Shown: positions 50,479 through 59,093 of the stretch, one piece after another
Position numbering within the stretch: position 1 is the stretch's first letter
Layout: each line of letters begins with the position of its first letter
Assembly: GCF_030651185.1 (NCBI RefSeq)
Contig: NZ_JAUSCJ010000011.1
Location: forward strand, 154,017-218,016
Source: Phenylobacterium sp.
GTDB taxonomy: Bacteria; Pseudomonadota; Alphaproteobacteria; Caulobacterales; Caulobacteraceae
Direction of reading: 5' to 3'
Length of the DNA: 64,000 nt
The notes under the pieces: model-generated
Seen by the model: the letters and a program-made list of their open reading frames with translations, nothing else
Told to the model about the DNA's origin: nothing
The model's database searches: none
Translations under genes and position numbers: made by a program

Positions 50479-51483
50479 TCAGATCGCCGGCCTGAGCGCC
50501 TTGGCTTCCGCATGCACCGCGTCCAGCGCGGCCTGAGCCTTGGCGATCTGCGCCGGATCGCCCTTGGTCTTGCTCTGAAGAAGCTGCTCGGTGGCCTCCA
50601 TCTCCCGCACCGGCAACAGGTGGGTGGCATCGGCGCGCTTGAAGGGGCCCGTCTGGATGCGCCGCAGATTGTCCCTCTGGCGCTGCGCCTCAGGGCCGTT
50701 CCCGACGCCATAGGTGAGGAAGAACTGGCCGACCTTGGCCTTCACGGCCGGGTCCAGGTCCTTGCGCCAGACCATCGGATCCTCGGGGATGGTGGGCGAG
50801 GTCCAGATCACCTTGAGATTGTCCAGGGTCGCGGCGGCCGCGCCGCCCTGCTGGCGAAGCCGCAACAGGGACTGGGTGTTGTTGGTGGCCGCGTCCAGCA
50901 CCCCATTGCTCACGGCGAAGAGGTTGGCCTCGTGGTTGGCCGAGCGGACGGTCTTGAAGCACGTCTCCGGACTGATCGAACGCGGTGCGAACAGATAGGT
51001 CATGGGGGCCAGCGTGCCGGAGGTGGATTTCACGTCCCCCATGCCGAAGTTCAGGGTCCGGTCGCATTTGAGCAGGCCCTCCAGGGTGATGGGGCTGTCC
51101 TTGGCCACGATGATCACCGACTGATAGCCGTCCTGGCCGCCGTCCGGCTTGGTGGTGCGAGCGAAGATCTCGCCATTAGAGCGGCGCACCGCCTCGAGTC
51201 CCGACTGGTTGCTGAACCAGCCCAGGTCGGTCTGTTTGAAGCGCATGGCCTCGATCAGCGACGAATAGTTGCTCCCGAAGAAGGGCTTGATGGCGAGCCC
51301 TGTCGCCTTCTCCATATCGGCGAGAACCGGGGTCCACTCAGCCGCCGCGGTGGAGGCCTTCTCGGTGGAGAGAATCGAGAAGGTCAGGATGGTCCGGGCC
51401 GGCGGCGCATCGGCCGGCTTGGCGCAGGCGGCCAACAAGAGGGTCAGCGACAAGAGCGCTGCGCCCGTTCTGAAAGAGATCAT
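50479..51483 (-). CDS. PhnD-type phosphate/phosphonate-binding lipoprotein
   Basis: 334 residues. Lipoprotein signal [20 protein letters not shown] (lipobox LAAC, Cys20). The periplasmic-binding domain matches PhnD-like proteins: [92 protein letters not shown] and [18 protein letters not shown]. It would bind phosphonate, phosphite or phosphate esters and hand them to an ABC importer. No phnC or phnE gene lies nearby. ATG 51483 begins the signal peptide. Confidence 0.88.
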   Translation of the reverse strand: MISFRTGAALLSLTLLLAACAKPADAPPARTILTFSILSTEKASTAAAEWTPVLADMEKATGLAIKPFFGSNYSSLIEAMRFKQTDLGWFSNQSGLEAVRRSNGEIFARTTKPDGGQDGYQSVIIVAKDSPITLEGLLKCDRTLNFGMGDVKSTSGTLAPMTYLFAPRSISPETCFKTVRSANHEANLFAVSNGVLDAATNNTQSLLRLRQQGGAAAATLDNLKVIWTSPTIPEDPMVWRKDLDPAVKAKVGQFFLTYGVGNGPEAQRQRDNLRRIQTGPFKRADATHLLPVREMEATEQLLQSKTKGDPAQIAKAQAALDAVHAEAKALRPAI

Positions 51484-51600
51484 CGGCACACCCTGTATGA
51501 AGCCCCATCCCCTGTTTCGCCTGTTCTTGTGACGCCTGTCCGACAACGGCCAGCGAAAACTACACTTGAGGTGGGGCAGTTAGGGCGGTAACGCCCGCCC

Positions 51601-53292
51601 ATGTCACTGCAAGGTCTTTCCCACCAAGCCCGCGAGGCCAAGAGCTGGCCCTTCGAACAGGCGCGCCTGCTGCTGGCGCGCATCCTGCGCCTGCGGCTCT
51701 CCGACGCCGAGCGCGATCTGGCCGCCAGCCTGATCAACGAAGGCAAGGCCGCGCAGGCCGTGGCCACCTTCCCGGCGCTCAACAAGCCGGTGGTCTTCCA
51801 GTGCGGGTTCGGGGCCTCGGGCCTGCCGCACATGGGCACCTTCGGCGAGGCCGCGCGTCCGACCATGGTGCGCAACGCCTTCCGCGCGCTCACCGAGGAC
51901 CAGGTCCCCACCAAGCTGATCGTCTTCTCCGACGACATGGACGGCCTGCGGAAGATTCCCGACAACGTCCCCAACCGCGAGATGCTGGAGGAGGACCGCG
52001 ACAAGCCGGTCTCCAGCGTGCGCGACCCCTTCGGCGAGTACGAGAGCTTCGCCCACCACAACAATGCCCGCCTGCGCGCCTTCCTCGACGGCTTCGGCTT
52101 CGACTACGAGTTCAAGTCGTCCACGGAGACCTACCGGTCAGGCCAGTTCGACGAGGTGCTGCTGCGGATGCTGGAGCGCTTCGACGCCGTCCAGGCGGTG
52201 ATGCTGCCGACGCTCGGCGAGGAGCGCCGCGCCACCTATTCGCCCTTCCTGCCCATCAGCCCGATCAGCGGCAAGGTGCTGCAGGTCCCCACCCTGGAGC
52301 GCGACGTCGCCAAGGGGACCATCGTCTTCGACGACCCTGACGGCGGCCGCACCGAGGTTCCGGTCACCGGCGGCCAGGTGAAGATCCAGTGGCGCCCCGA
52401 CTGGGCCGTGCGCTGGACCGCCCTTGAGGTCGACTTCGAGGCCTCGGGCAAGGACCTGATCGATAGCGTCCGCGTCTCCGACAAGCTCACCAAGGTGCTG
52501 GGGGGCGTGCCGCCCGTGGCCTTCCACTACGAGCTGTTCATGGACGAGAACAACCAGAAGATTTCCAAGTCCAAGGGCAACGGCCTGACCATGGAGGAGT
52601 GGCTGCGCTACGGCGCGCCCGAGAGCCTAGCCTATTACATGTACCAGTCGCCCAAGTCGGCGAAGCGCCTGTTCTTCGACGTCATCCCCAAGGCGACCGA
52701 CGAGTACCTGCAACAGCTGGACGCCTTCAACCGGGCGCGCGGCGACGCCAACGCCGTGGCGCTGGACAACCCGGCCTGGCACGTCCATCGCGGCGCGCCG
52801 CCGGAGCAGGGGTCGCCGGTCAGCTTCTCCCTGCTGCTGAACCTGGTCTCGGCCGCCGACGCGTCCACCAAGGACATCCTCTGGGGCTTCATCCAGACCT
52901 ACATCCCCGGCGCGACGCCGGAGAGCCAGCCGCTGCTGGACCGGCTCAGCGACTATGCGATCAACTACTACGAGGACTTCGTGAAGCCCTCGAAGACCTT
53001 CCGCCTGGCCAATGCGCAGGAAGCCGCCGCGATGGCCGACCTGGCGGCCCGGTTCCGGGCCCTGCCGGCCGGCGCCGACGCCGAGGCCATCCAGAACGAG
53101 GTGTTCGAGGCCGGCAAGGCCGGGGGCTTCGAGCCCCTGCGGACCTGGTTCACCGCCCTCTACGAGGTGCTGCTGGGCCAGAGCCAGGGTCCGAGGTTCG
53201 GCTCCTTCGCGGCGATCTTTGGCCTGGACCGCACCGTGGCGCTGATCGAGCAGGCGCTGGCGGGCGAGCTGGTGGCGGCGGCGAAGGCCTAA
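51601..53292 (+). CDS. lysK: Lysine--tRNA ligase, class I
   Basis: 563 residues. Class I LysRS, typical of alphaproteobacteria, archaea and spirochaetes rather than the class II LysS of most bacteria. The HIGH-type motif is SGLPHMG (residues 73-79) and the KMSKS-type motif KISKSKG starts at Lys320. FQCGFGASGLPHMGTFGEAARPTMVRNAF and LRIVFSDDMDGLRKIPDN-like segments (KLIVFSDDMDGLRKIPDNVP) fit the family. The C-terminal helical domain binds the anticodon. A short hairpin lies immediately before the ATG. Its stop TAA lies in the end of a terminally inverted repeat. Confidence 0.95.
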   Translation: MSLQGLSHQAREAKSWPFEQARLLLARILRLRLSDAERDLAASLINEGKAAQAVATFPALNKPVVFQCGFGASGLPHMGTFGEAARPTMVRNAFRALTEDQVPTKLIVFSDDMDGLRKIPDNVPNREMLEEDRDKPVSSVRDPFGEYESFAHHNNARLRAFLDGFGFDYEFKSSTETYRSGQFDEVLLRMLERFDAVQAVMLPTLGEERRATYSPFLPISPISGKVLQVPTLERDVAKGTIVFDDPDGGRTEVPVTGGQVKIQWRPDWAVRWTALEVDFEASGKDLIDSVRVSDKLTKVLGGVPPVAFHYELFMDENNQKISKSKGNGLTMEEWLRYGAPESLAYYMYQSPKSAKRLFFDVIPKATDEYLQQLDAFNRARGDANAVALDNPAWHVHRGAPPEQGSPVSFSLLLNLVSAADASTKDILWGFIQTYIPGATPESQPLLDRLSDYAINYYEDFVKPSKTFRLANAQEAAAMADLAARFRALPAGADAEAIQNEVFEAGKAGGFEPLRTWFTALYEVLLGQSQGPRFGSFAAIFGLDRTVALIEQALAGELVAAAKA

Positions 53293-53439
53293 TCCCCTCC
53301 GTCTCGGCTTCGCCGATCCACCTCCCCCGAACCGGCCTGCGCCTGGGGGAGGAATTAGGAGCGCGAAATTCCTCCCCCAGCGCGAAGCGCGAACCCGGGG
53401 GAGGTGGCGCGCGCGTCAGCGCGTGACGGAGGGGGCTGG
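53289..53439. repeat. Terminally inverted intergenic repeat, copy 2 of 3
   Basis: A 151-bp relative of the element at 16166. Left end CTAATCCCCTCCGTC (53289-53303) and right end GACGGAGGGGGCTGG (53425-53439) are inverted with few mismatches. Inside are CCACCTCCCCC and GGGGGAGGTGG, plus AATTCCTCCCCCAGCGCG as in the other copies. The left end contains the TAA stop of lysK. It fills the gap between lysK and the convergent metalloprotease gene. Confidence 0.8.
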
Positions 53440-53445
53440 AGCCCC

Positions 53446-55896
53446 TCAGTATTCCCCGTCATCCCCGATCGGCATGCCCGGCGGCACGGTGGGCTTCACC
53501 TTCGGCGCCGCCAGCACGCGGGCCATCTCATCCTTGTCCCCGATCAACCCCGCCAGCCGCAGCCGATGGGCGCGGTCGGACCCCACGCCGGGCGCGGCCT
53601 TCAGCTTCGCCGCCAGGTCAGCCAGCCGCTGGTCGATCTCGGCGGCCACCGCCGGGGCGGTCTCAGGCTTGCGTGAGACCGAGGCCATCTCCAGCACGGC
53701 CCGGGTCTGCACCCGCCGGGCGATCTCGGCGTTCCGTCCGGTCGCCGGCGTGAAGGCCGTGACGATCAGCCGGTCCAGCACCTCGCCGGCGCCCGGCAGG
53801 CTCGGATCGCGGCGGCGCTGTTCCACCAGGCGCTTCAGGCGATCCGGCGTGGTGAGGGTCCCGATCGCAAGCCCTGCCGCCACATCGGCGGCGGTGAGCG
53901 GATCGAAGACCGGGCCACCATCGAACACCTCGATCTCGAACTGGCGGTCATCGTCGCCGGACTGGCCGGCGGAGAGCAGCGGGATCAAGGCCTCCGGCGT
54001 GTCCAGTTCAGCAGGTCTGAGGGTGGCCAGCACCGCCTCCAGGGCCGCCCGCTGCCGGGCGCCCGCCACGATGGGCGCGCCGTCGTGGACGTCGCCCTTC
54101 ACGCCATAGGGATATTCCACGCCACCCACCTGCTTGGCGGCGGCCTCCAGCTGGTAGCGGTGCAGCAGATAGATGGGCACGTACTTGCGGCGCAGGTTGG
54201 CCATTGGCTCGCCGGTCTTCAGCGCCCCGGTCCCGAAGCGGTCCAGGGCGGCGCGGCGCACGGTCATCATGCGGGCGAGCTCGGCGGTGGCGTCGGCCCC
54301 GTCGTCCCACAGGCCGCCCCAGGGCTGGGCCGCGCCGGGCGCACGGGAATCGCCATCGGTGACATAGCGGGCCCCGCGATCGGCCTCCGCCTTGGCCTTG
54401 GCCGCCAGCGCCGCCTCGCCGGCCTTGCCCGCCGGGACCTGGCCGTAGAGCCAGTCGACAATGAACCTGTCCCAGGCGCCGAGGCCCACCCCATAGGCGT
54501 CCGACAGGTCGGGCTTGCCCGCCACCAGGGTCACGCGCGGGGCCGGATAGTCCATCACCGAGGCGCGGCCCTGCGTGCTGCCCGCGAAGTTGTGCGCAAA
54601 GCCCAGGGAGTGGCCGACCTCGTGGGCGGCCAGCTGACGCAGGCGGGCGAGCGACACCTGGATCGGGTCATTGGGCCCGCCCGTCCCGTTCCGGTCGGCC
54701 CCCACCAGACCCTCGAAGATCAGCATGTCCTGGCGCACCCGCAGCGCCCCCAGCAGCACGCTGCCCTTGAGGATCTCACCGGTGCGCGGGTCCTTCACCG
54801 ACTGGCCCACCGACCAGCCGCGGGTGGCGCGATCCACCCAGTTGATGACGTTGTAGCGGACGTCCAGGGGGTCGATCCCCTCGGGCAGGATCTCCACGCG
54901 GTAGGCGTCCACGTAGCCCGCCGCCTCGAAGGCCTCCCCCCACCAGGCCGCGCCTTCCTGAAGCGCGGTGCGGATCGGCTCGGGCGCGGCGCGGTCCACA
55001 TAGAAGACGATAGGTTTCTTCACGGGCGACCTGGCCGCCGTGGGATCGGTCTTCTCCAGCCGGAACCGGTAGACCATCTGGCCGACGATCTCCTCGCCGA
55101 GCGGGGCGGCATAGTCGAGGACCACCCCGCCGAACACCCCGGCGCGGGGATCGAACTTCCGGGTTTCGTAGCCCGGCTCCGGCAGCTTCACGAGGGCGTG
55201 CCGCACCTGCAGGGTGATCAGCCTGGCGTCGGGGGCGATGTTGCGGCTCTCGGGGCCGGGCGTGTCGGACTGGTAGGTCTGGCGGGCCTCGAACTCCAGG
55301 TTCTCCGGGAACACCTTCACCGCCGAGGGGTCGGCCATCGAGAGGTCCGGAACCAGCTTGTAGCCCTTCTCGTCGGCGGTCTTCAGGGCGTCGGCGGCGC
55401 CCATGACGTCGCGGGTGAGGAAGCTGGCGATATCCACCAGGATGCGACCGTCTCCGTCCGTCCCCGCCACCTCGCCCGCCCACACCGTGGAGGTGGCGAA
55501 GGCCTCGCGGGCGGCGGTCTGCTCGGGGGCCGGGGCGCCGGCGGCGCGGAAGCGCGGGTTCTCGTATTCGGCGATGACCTTCTTGCCGATGCGGCGGAAC
55601 ACCAGCACCTGGGTCTCGCCGATCGCGGCGCGGTCCAGGCCCACCGGCGCCGAGCCCAGGCCGGTGCGCAGGGCGGTGAGATAAAGGAAACGGCCGCTGA
55701 CCCCGTCTGAGTCCGGCGCGGGCAGGGAGAGCAGGATGCGGCCCTTGGCCTTGTCCACATAGACCGGCAGCAGGCCATCCTGGCGCTGGGCTCCGGCGGT
55801 GGCGGCGGACTGCGGTGCAGGCCTTTCCTTGGCCAGGGCCGGCGCGCCCGCCAGCAGGACCAGGGCGACCGCCCCCGAGCAAAGCCACGCAACCAT
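53446..55896 (-). CDS. Secreted zinc-dependent metalloprotease (DUF5117/DUF4953 type)
   Basis: 816 residues. Signal peptide MVAWLCSGAVALVLLAGAPALA precedes a large exported protein. The zinc motif HEVGHSLGFAH spans residues 425-435 (HExxHxxGxxH, metzincin-like). The N-terminal region (GLLPVYVDKAKGRILLSLPAPDSDGVSGRFLYLTALRTGLGS and VLVFRRIGKKVIAEYENPRFRA) is the DUF5118/5117 domain, and the region after the zinc site is the DUF4953 domain. It probably acts in the periplasm or outside the cell on peptides. ATG 55896 begins the signal peptide. The 5' region faces the MerR gene. Confidence 0.87.
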   Translation of the reverse strand: MVAWLCSGAVALVLLAGAPALAKERPAPQSAATAGAQRQDGLLPVYVDKAKGRILLSLPAPDSDGVSGRFLYLTALRTGLGSAPVGLDRAAIGETQVLVFRRIGKKVIAEYENPRFRAAGAPAPEQTAAREAFATSTVWAGEVAGTDGDGRILVDIASFLTRDVMGAADALKTADEKGYKLVPDLSMADPSAVKVFPENLEFEARQTYQSDTPGPESRNIAPDARLITLQVRHALVKLPEPGYETRKFDPRAGVFGGVVLDYAAPLGEEIVGQMVYRFRLEKTDPTAARSPVKKPIVFYVDRAAPEPIRTALQEGAAWWGEAFEAAGYVDAYRVEILPEGIDPLDVRYNVINWVDRATRGWSVGQSVKDPRTGEILKGSVLLGALRVRQDMLIFEGLVGADRNGTGGPNDPIQVSLARLRQLAAHEVGHSLGFAHNFAGSTQGRASVMDYPAPRVTLVAGKPDLSDAYGVGLGAWDRFIVDWLYGQVPAGKAGEAALAAKAKAEADRGARYVTDGDSRAPGAAQPWGGLWDDGADATAELARMMTVRRAALDRFGTGALKTGEPMANLRRKYVPIYLLHRYQLEAAAKQVGGVEYPYGVKGDVHDGAPIVAGARQRAALEAVLATLRPAELDTPEALIPLLSAGQSGDDDRQFEIEVFDGGPVFDPLTAADVAAGLAIGTLTTPDRLKRLVEQRRRDPSLPGAGEVLDRLIVTAFTPATGRNAEIARRVQTRAVLEMASVSRKPETAPAVAAEIDQRLADLAAKLKAAPGVGSDRAHRLRLAGLIGDKDEMARVLAAPKVKPTVPPGMPIGDDGEY

Positions 55897-55984
55897 CGAA
55901 CCGCCCCCAGGTGAGGGGCTCAGCCTAAGGCTCCGCGCGACGATCACAAGCCTGAGAGCTGCCGCTAAGTGACCAACGATCATG

Positions 55985-56010
55985 TTGACGTTAACGGAAC
56001 TCAGGCTTAC
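55985..56010 (+). promoter_or_regulatory. Probable merR promoter with overlapping CGTTAACG palindrome
   Basis: TTGACG (55985-55990) is followed after 14 nt by GCTTAC (56005-56010), the short-spacer housekeeping promoter pattern of Caulobacter relatives. The palindrome CGTTAACG (55989-55996) overlaps the -35/spacer, a typical place for a MerR-family operator. The MerR start codon lies 39 bp downstream. Autoregulation is inferred. Confidence 0.45.
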
Positions 56011-56048
56011 GTGTTGGGAAAGCAAAAACGTCGAGGGAGGACATCCAG

Positions 56049-56522
56049 ATGCCCATGGAACTGCGCCGTCCGGCGCGCACCTTCACCATCCGTCAGTTGT
56101 GCCTGGAATTTAAATGCACGCCGCGCGCCCTGCGCTTCTACGAGGACAAGGGCCTGCTGGCGCCGGCCCGGGACGGCATGAACCGGGTCTATTCCTACAA
56201 GGACCGCGGCCGGCTGCAGCTGATCCTCAACGGCAAGCGGGTCGGCCTGGCCCTGGCCGAGATCGGCGAGATCCTTGACCTCTACGACCTGAACGACGGC
56301 GGCACGGCCCAGAACGTCAAGTCGCTCACCAAGTTCCGCGAGCGCATCGTCGCCCTGGAGGCCCAGCGCCAGGACATCGACAAGGCCATCGACGAACTGC
56401 GCGCCGGCTGTGACGCCCTGGAGGCCCAGCTGTCGCGCACCCGCCCCGACCTGCTGCCCCGCGCGGCCGACTACGACCAGGTCCTGCGCGAACGGCTCGG
56501 CGACCTCGAACACGCCAAGTGA
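56049..56522 (+). CDS. MerR family transcriptional regulator
   Basis: 157 residues. The winged helix-turn-helix TIRQLCLEFKCTPRALRFYEDKGLLAPARDGMNRVYSYKDRGRLQLILNGKRVGL is at residues 13-70, and a coiled-coil helix with ERIVALEAQRQDIDKAIDELRAGCDALEAQL follows. There is no metal-binding cysteine pair. It resembles MerR proteins that control fatty-acid or branched-chain acyl-CoA degradation genes, and the next gene downstream is an acyl-CoA dehydrogenase 90 bp away. An effector such as an acyl-CoA is plausible but unproven. The start follows GGGAGGACATCCAG. Confidence 0.88.
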   Translation: MPMELRRPARTFTIRQLCLEFKCTPRALRFYEDKGLLAPARDGMNRVYSYKDRGRLQLILNGKRVGLALAEIGEILDLYDLNDGGTAQNVKSLTKFRERIVALEAQRQDIDKAIDELRAGCDALEAQLSRTRPDLLPRAADYDQVLRERLGDLEHAK

Positions 56523-56612
56523 CGAACCGCGCTTTGGCGCCGGCTCGAACCAGCTGATATTCAGAAAGGGCTTCCGACCCGTCGGGAGTCCTTTACCCAT
56601 TCCGGAGCCGAC

Positions 56613-58400
56613 ATGACCTACCAGCCCCCCGTGCGCGACCACGTCTTCCTGCTGCGCGACGTGCTGCAGATCGAGAAGTACGCCGACCTGCCGGCCTTCG
56701 CCGACGCCGCGATGGACGTGGTGGAGCAGATCATCGAGGAGGGTGGCCGCTTCGCCTCCGAGGTGCTCGCCCCCCTGAACGCGGTGGGCGACAAGGAAGG
56801 CTGCACCTGGCATTCCGACAACACGGTCACCACGCCCACGGGCTTCAAGGCGGCCTACGCCCAGCTGGTCGAGGGCGGTTGGCCGGCGATCGGGGCCGAG
56901 CCCGCCTATGGCGGCCAGGGCCTGCCCCACGTGGTGAACCTGTCCTTCTCGGAGATGAGTTCCTCGGCCAACATGGCCTTCTCCATGTATCCGGGCCTGA
57001 CCCACGGCTGCTATTCGGCGATCCTCAACGGCGGCTCCGACGAACAGAAGAGCCTCTACCTGCCCAACCTGGTCTCCGGGAAATGGGGCGGGACCATGAA
57101 CCTCACCGAGCCCCAGTGCGGCACCGACCTGGGCCTGCTACGCACCAAGGCGGTCCCCCAGGGCGACGGCAGCTACAGGATCTCGGGCCAGAAAATCTGG
57201 ATCTCGGGCGGCGAGCACGACATGGCCGAGAACATCGTCCACCTGGTGCTGGCCCGCATCGAGGGCGCGCCGGCCGGGGTGCGGGGCATCAGCCTGTTCA
57301 TCGTGCCCAAGTTCATTCCCGACGCTCAAGGCCAGCCGGGCGCGCGCAACAGCGTCTTCTGCGCTGGCCTGGAAGAGAAGATGGGCATCCACGGCAACGC
57401 CACCTGCGTCATCTCGCATGAGGAGAGCACCGGCTGGCTGGTGGGGACAGAGAACCAGGGCCTACGGCTGATGTTCGTGATGATGAACGAGGCCCGGATC
57501 GGGGTCGGCCTGCAGGGCATCGCCCAGGCCGAGGCCGCCTACCAGGCCGCCGCCAGCTTCGCCAAGGACCGCCTGCAGGGCCGCTCGCTGACCGGACCCA
57601 AGAACCCCGACGGCCCCGCCGACCCGATCATCGTCCACCCCGATGTGCGCCGCATGCTGATGGACAGCCGCGCCATCATCGAGGCCGGCCGCGCCTTCCT
57701 GTTCTGGACCGCCCTGCACGGCGACCTGGCCCATGCCAGCCCCGACGAGGCGGTGCGCCAGAAGGCCAATGATTACATGGCCCTGATGACCCCGGTGGTG
57801 AAGGGCTTCCTCACCGACAAGGGCCTGAAGGTCTGTTCCGACGCCCTGCAGATCCACGGCGGCTCGGGCTTCACCGAGCACTTCCCGGCCAGCCAGTACA
57901 TGCGCGATGTCCGCATCGCCCTGATCTACGAAGGCACGAACGGCGTCCAGGCCCTCGACCTGGTGGGCCGCAAGCTGGCGGCGGACGGCGGCCGGGCGGT
58001 GATGAGCTTCTTCGCCGAGATCGACATGTTCGTCGATGCGAACCAGGGCGACCCGGCCCTGGCGCCCTTCACCGAGGGCCTGGCCGACGCCAAGGCCAAG
58101 CTGCAGGAGGGCACCATGTGGCTGATGCAGAACGGGCTGATGAACCCCGACAACGCCGGGGCGGCGTCCACCGACTATATGCATCTCTTCGGCCTCACGG
58201 CCCTGGCCTATATGTGGGCCCTGATCGCCAAGACCGCCCAGGCCAAGATCGCCGCCGGCGACGCCGATCCCTTCTACGCCACCAAGCTGACCGTGGGCCG
58301 CTACTACATGCAGCGGGTCCTGCCCGACGCCGGCGCCCACCTGGCCAAGCTGACCACGGGGGCCGAGCTGATGATGGCCCTGCCGGCGGAGGCCTTCTGA
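56613..58400 (+). CDS. Acyl-CoA dehydrogenase, 595-residue type
   Basis: 595 residues, longer than the usual ~380, matching the DmdC/FadE-like group with an extra C-terminal helical domain. FAD and substrate motifs: GGWPAIGAEPAYGGQGLPHVVNLSFSEMSSSANMAFSMYPGLTHGC, MNLTEPQCGTDLGLLRTKA, QKIWISGGEHD; the likely catalytic base Glu is in IYEGTNGVQALDLVGRKL. The first committed step of beta-oxidation or methylthioacyl-CoA oxidation is possible. It follows the MerR gene and is separated from the OsmC gene by 2 bp. Confidence 0.92.
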   Translation: MTYQPPVRDHVFLLRDVLQIEKYADLPAFADAAMDVVEQIIEEGGRFASEVLAPLNAVGDKEGCTWHSDNTVTTPTGFKAAYAQLVEGGWPAIGAEPAYGGQGLPHVVNLSFSEMSSSANMAFSMYPGLTHGCYSAILNGGSDEQKSLYLPNLVSGKWGGTMNLTEPQCGTDLGLLRTKAVPQGDGSYRISGQKIWISGGEHDMAENIVHLVLARIEGAPAGVRGISLFIVPKFIPDAQGQPGARNSVFCAGLEEKMGIHGNATCVISHEESTGWLVGTENQGLRLMFVMMNEARIGVGLQGIAQAEAAYQAAASFAKDRLQGRSLTGPKNPDGPADPIIVHPDVRRMLMDSRAIIEAGRAFLFWTALHGDLAHASPDEAVRQKANDYMALMTPVVKGFLTDKGLKVCSDALQIHGGSGFTEHFPASQYMRDVRIALIYEGTNGVQALDLVGRKLAADGGRAVMSFFAEIDMFVDANQGDPALAPFTEGLADAKAKLQEGTMWLMQNGLMNPDNAGAASTDYMHLFGLTALAYMWALIAKTAQAKIAAGDADPFYATKLTVGRYYMQRVLPDAGAHLAKLTTGAELMMALPAEAF

Positions 58401-58402
58401 CG

Positions 58403-58864
58403 ATGGCGAAATACGTCGCCGAGGTCCTCTGGACCCTCAAGGACGGCGAGGACTTCCTGAAGGGTCGCTACAGCCGTGGCCACGCCATCACCTTCGACGG
58501 CGGCGTCGAACTCGCCGCCTCGGCCTCGCCGCACGTGGTGGGCAAGTGGGCGGTGGAGGCGGCGGTCGATCCGGAAGAGATGCTGGTGGCGGCGCTCTCC
58601 AACTGCCACATGCTGACCTTCCTGCACCGGGCCCGGCTCGCGGGGTTCCTGGCCGTGCGCTACCAGGACGCCGCCGAGGGGATCATGGAGGAGATCGCGC
58701 CCGGCCGCCTGGCCCTGACCAAGGTCTGGCTGCGGCCGGCCATCACCTGGCAGGGCGACACGCCCACGGCGCAGCAGCTCGACCAGCTGCACCATGAAGC
58801 CCACGACGAGTGCTACATCGCCAACTCGGTGAAGACGCAGGTGATCGTGGAGGCGCGCGCCTAG
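58403..58864 (+). CDS. OsmC family peroxiredoxin-like protein
   Basis: 153 residues. The OsmC/Ohr fold with VELAASASPHVVGKWAVEAAVDPEEMLVAALSNCHMLTFLHRARLAG, and a second cysteine in HDECYIANSVKTQVIVEARA. The two cysteines (SNCHM, DECY) are the peroxidatic and resolving residues of organic-hydroperoxide reductases. Its ATG comes 2 bp after the acyl-CoA dehydrogenase stop, suggesting protection against peroxides made by flavin-dependent oxidation. Followed by palindromic repeats. Confidence 0.88.
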   Translation: MAKYVAEVLWTLKDGEDFLKGRYSRGHAITFDGGVELAASASPHVVGKWAVEAAVDPEEMLVAALSNCHMLTFLHRARLAGFLAVRYQDAAEGIMEEIAPGRLALTKVWLRPAITWQGDTPTAQQLDQLHHEAHDECYIANSVKTQVIVEARA

Positions 58865-58912
58865 ACCCTTTCCGGATCAGGTTGAAACAACCTGATCGGA
58901 TGAAAAGGGTCT
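58863..58912. repeat. 50-bp perfect-ended palindrome after OsmC gene
   Basis: AGACCCTTTCCGGATCAGGTTG is mirrored by CAACCTGATCGGATGAAAAGGGTCT around a short AAA loop. It begins at the OsmC stop and may serve as a transcription end or be a REP-type repeat. Confidence 0.65.
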
Positions 58913-58923
58913 ATCTTCTTGAA

Positions 58924-58979
58924 TCTAGAGCATGTCCGGGCGGCGAAGCGGTTCCCACTTGCGCCTGACCTGCTCTAGA
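58924..58979. repeat. Palindromic unit with CGGTTCCCACTT core, copy B
   Basis: TCTAGAGCA (58924) and TGCTCTAGA (ending 58979) form inverted ends around a core GCGAAGCGGTTCCCACTTGCGC. The core is related to the palindrome at 22097-22140. Similar TCTAGAGCA-bounded palindromes are common between genes in alphaproteobacteria. It lies in the leader region of the histidine kinase gene. Confidence 0.6.
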
Positions 58980-59093
58980 GCGTTTCCCGCATTCCGCGTT
59001 CGACGACCCGCGCTTTACGAATGGTTTATGCGCGGTGGCGTAGCGTCAACCCAGAGGGGGCGTCCAGACCCCCAGCCGGGGACGCCGCACATC

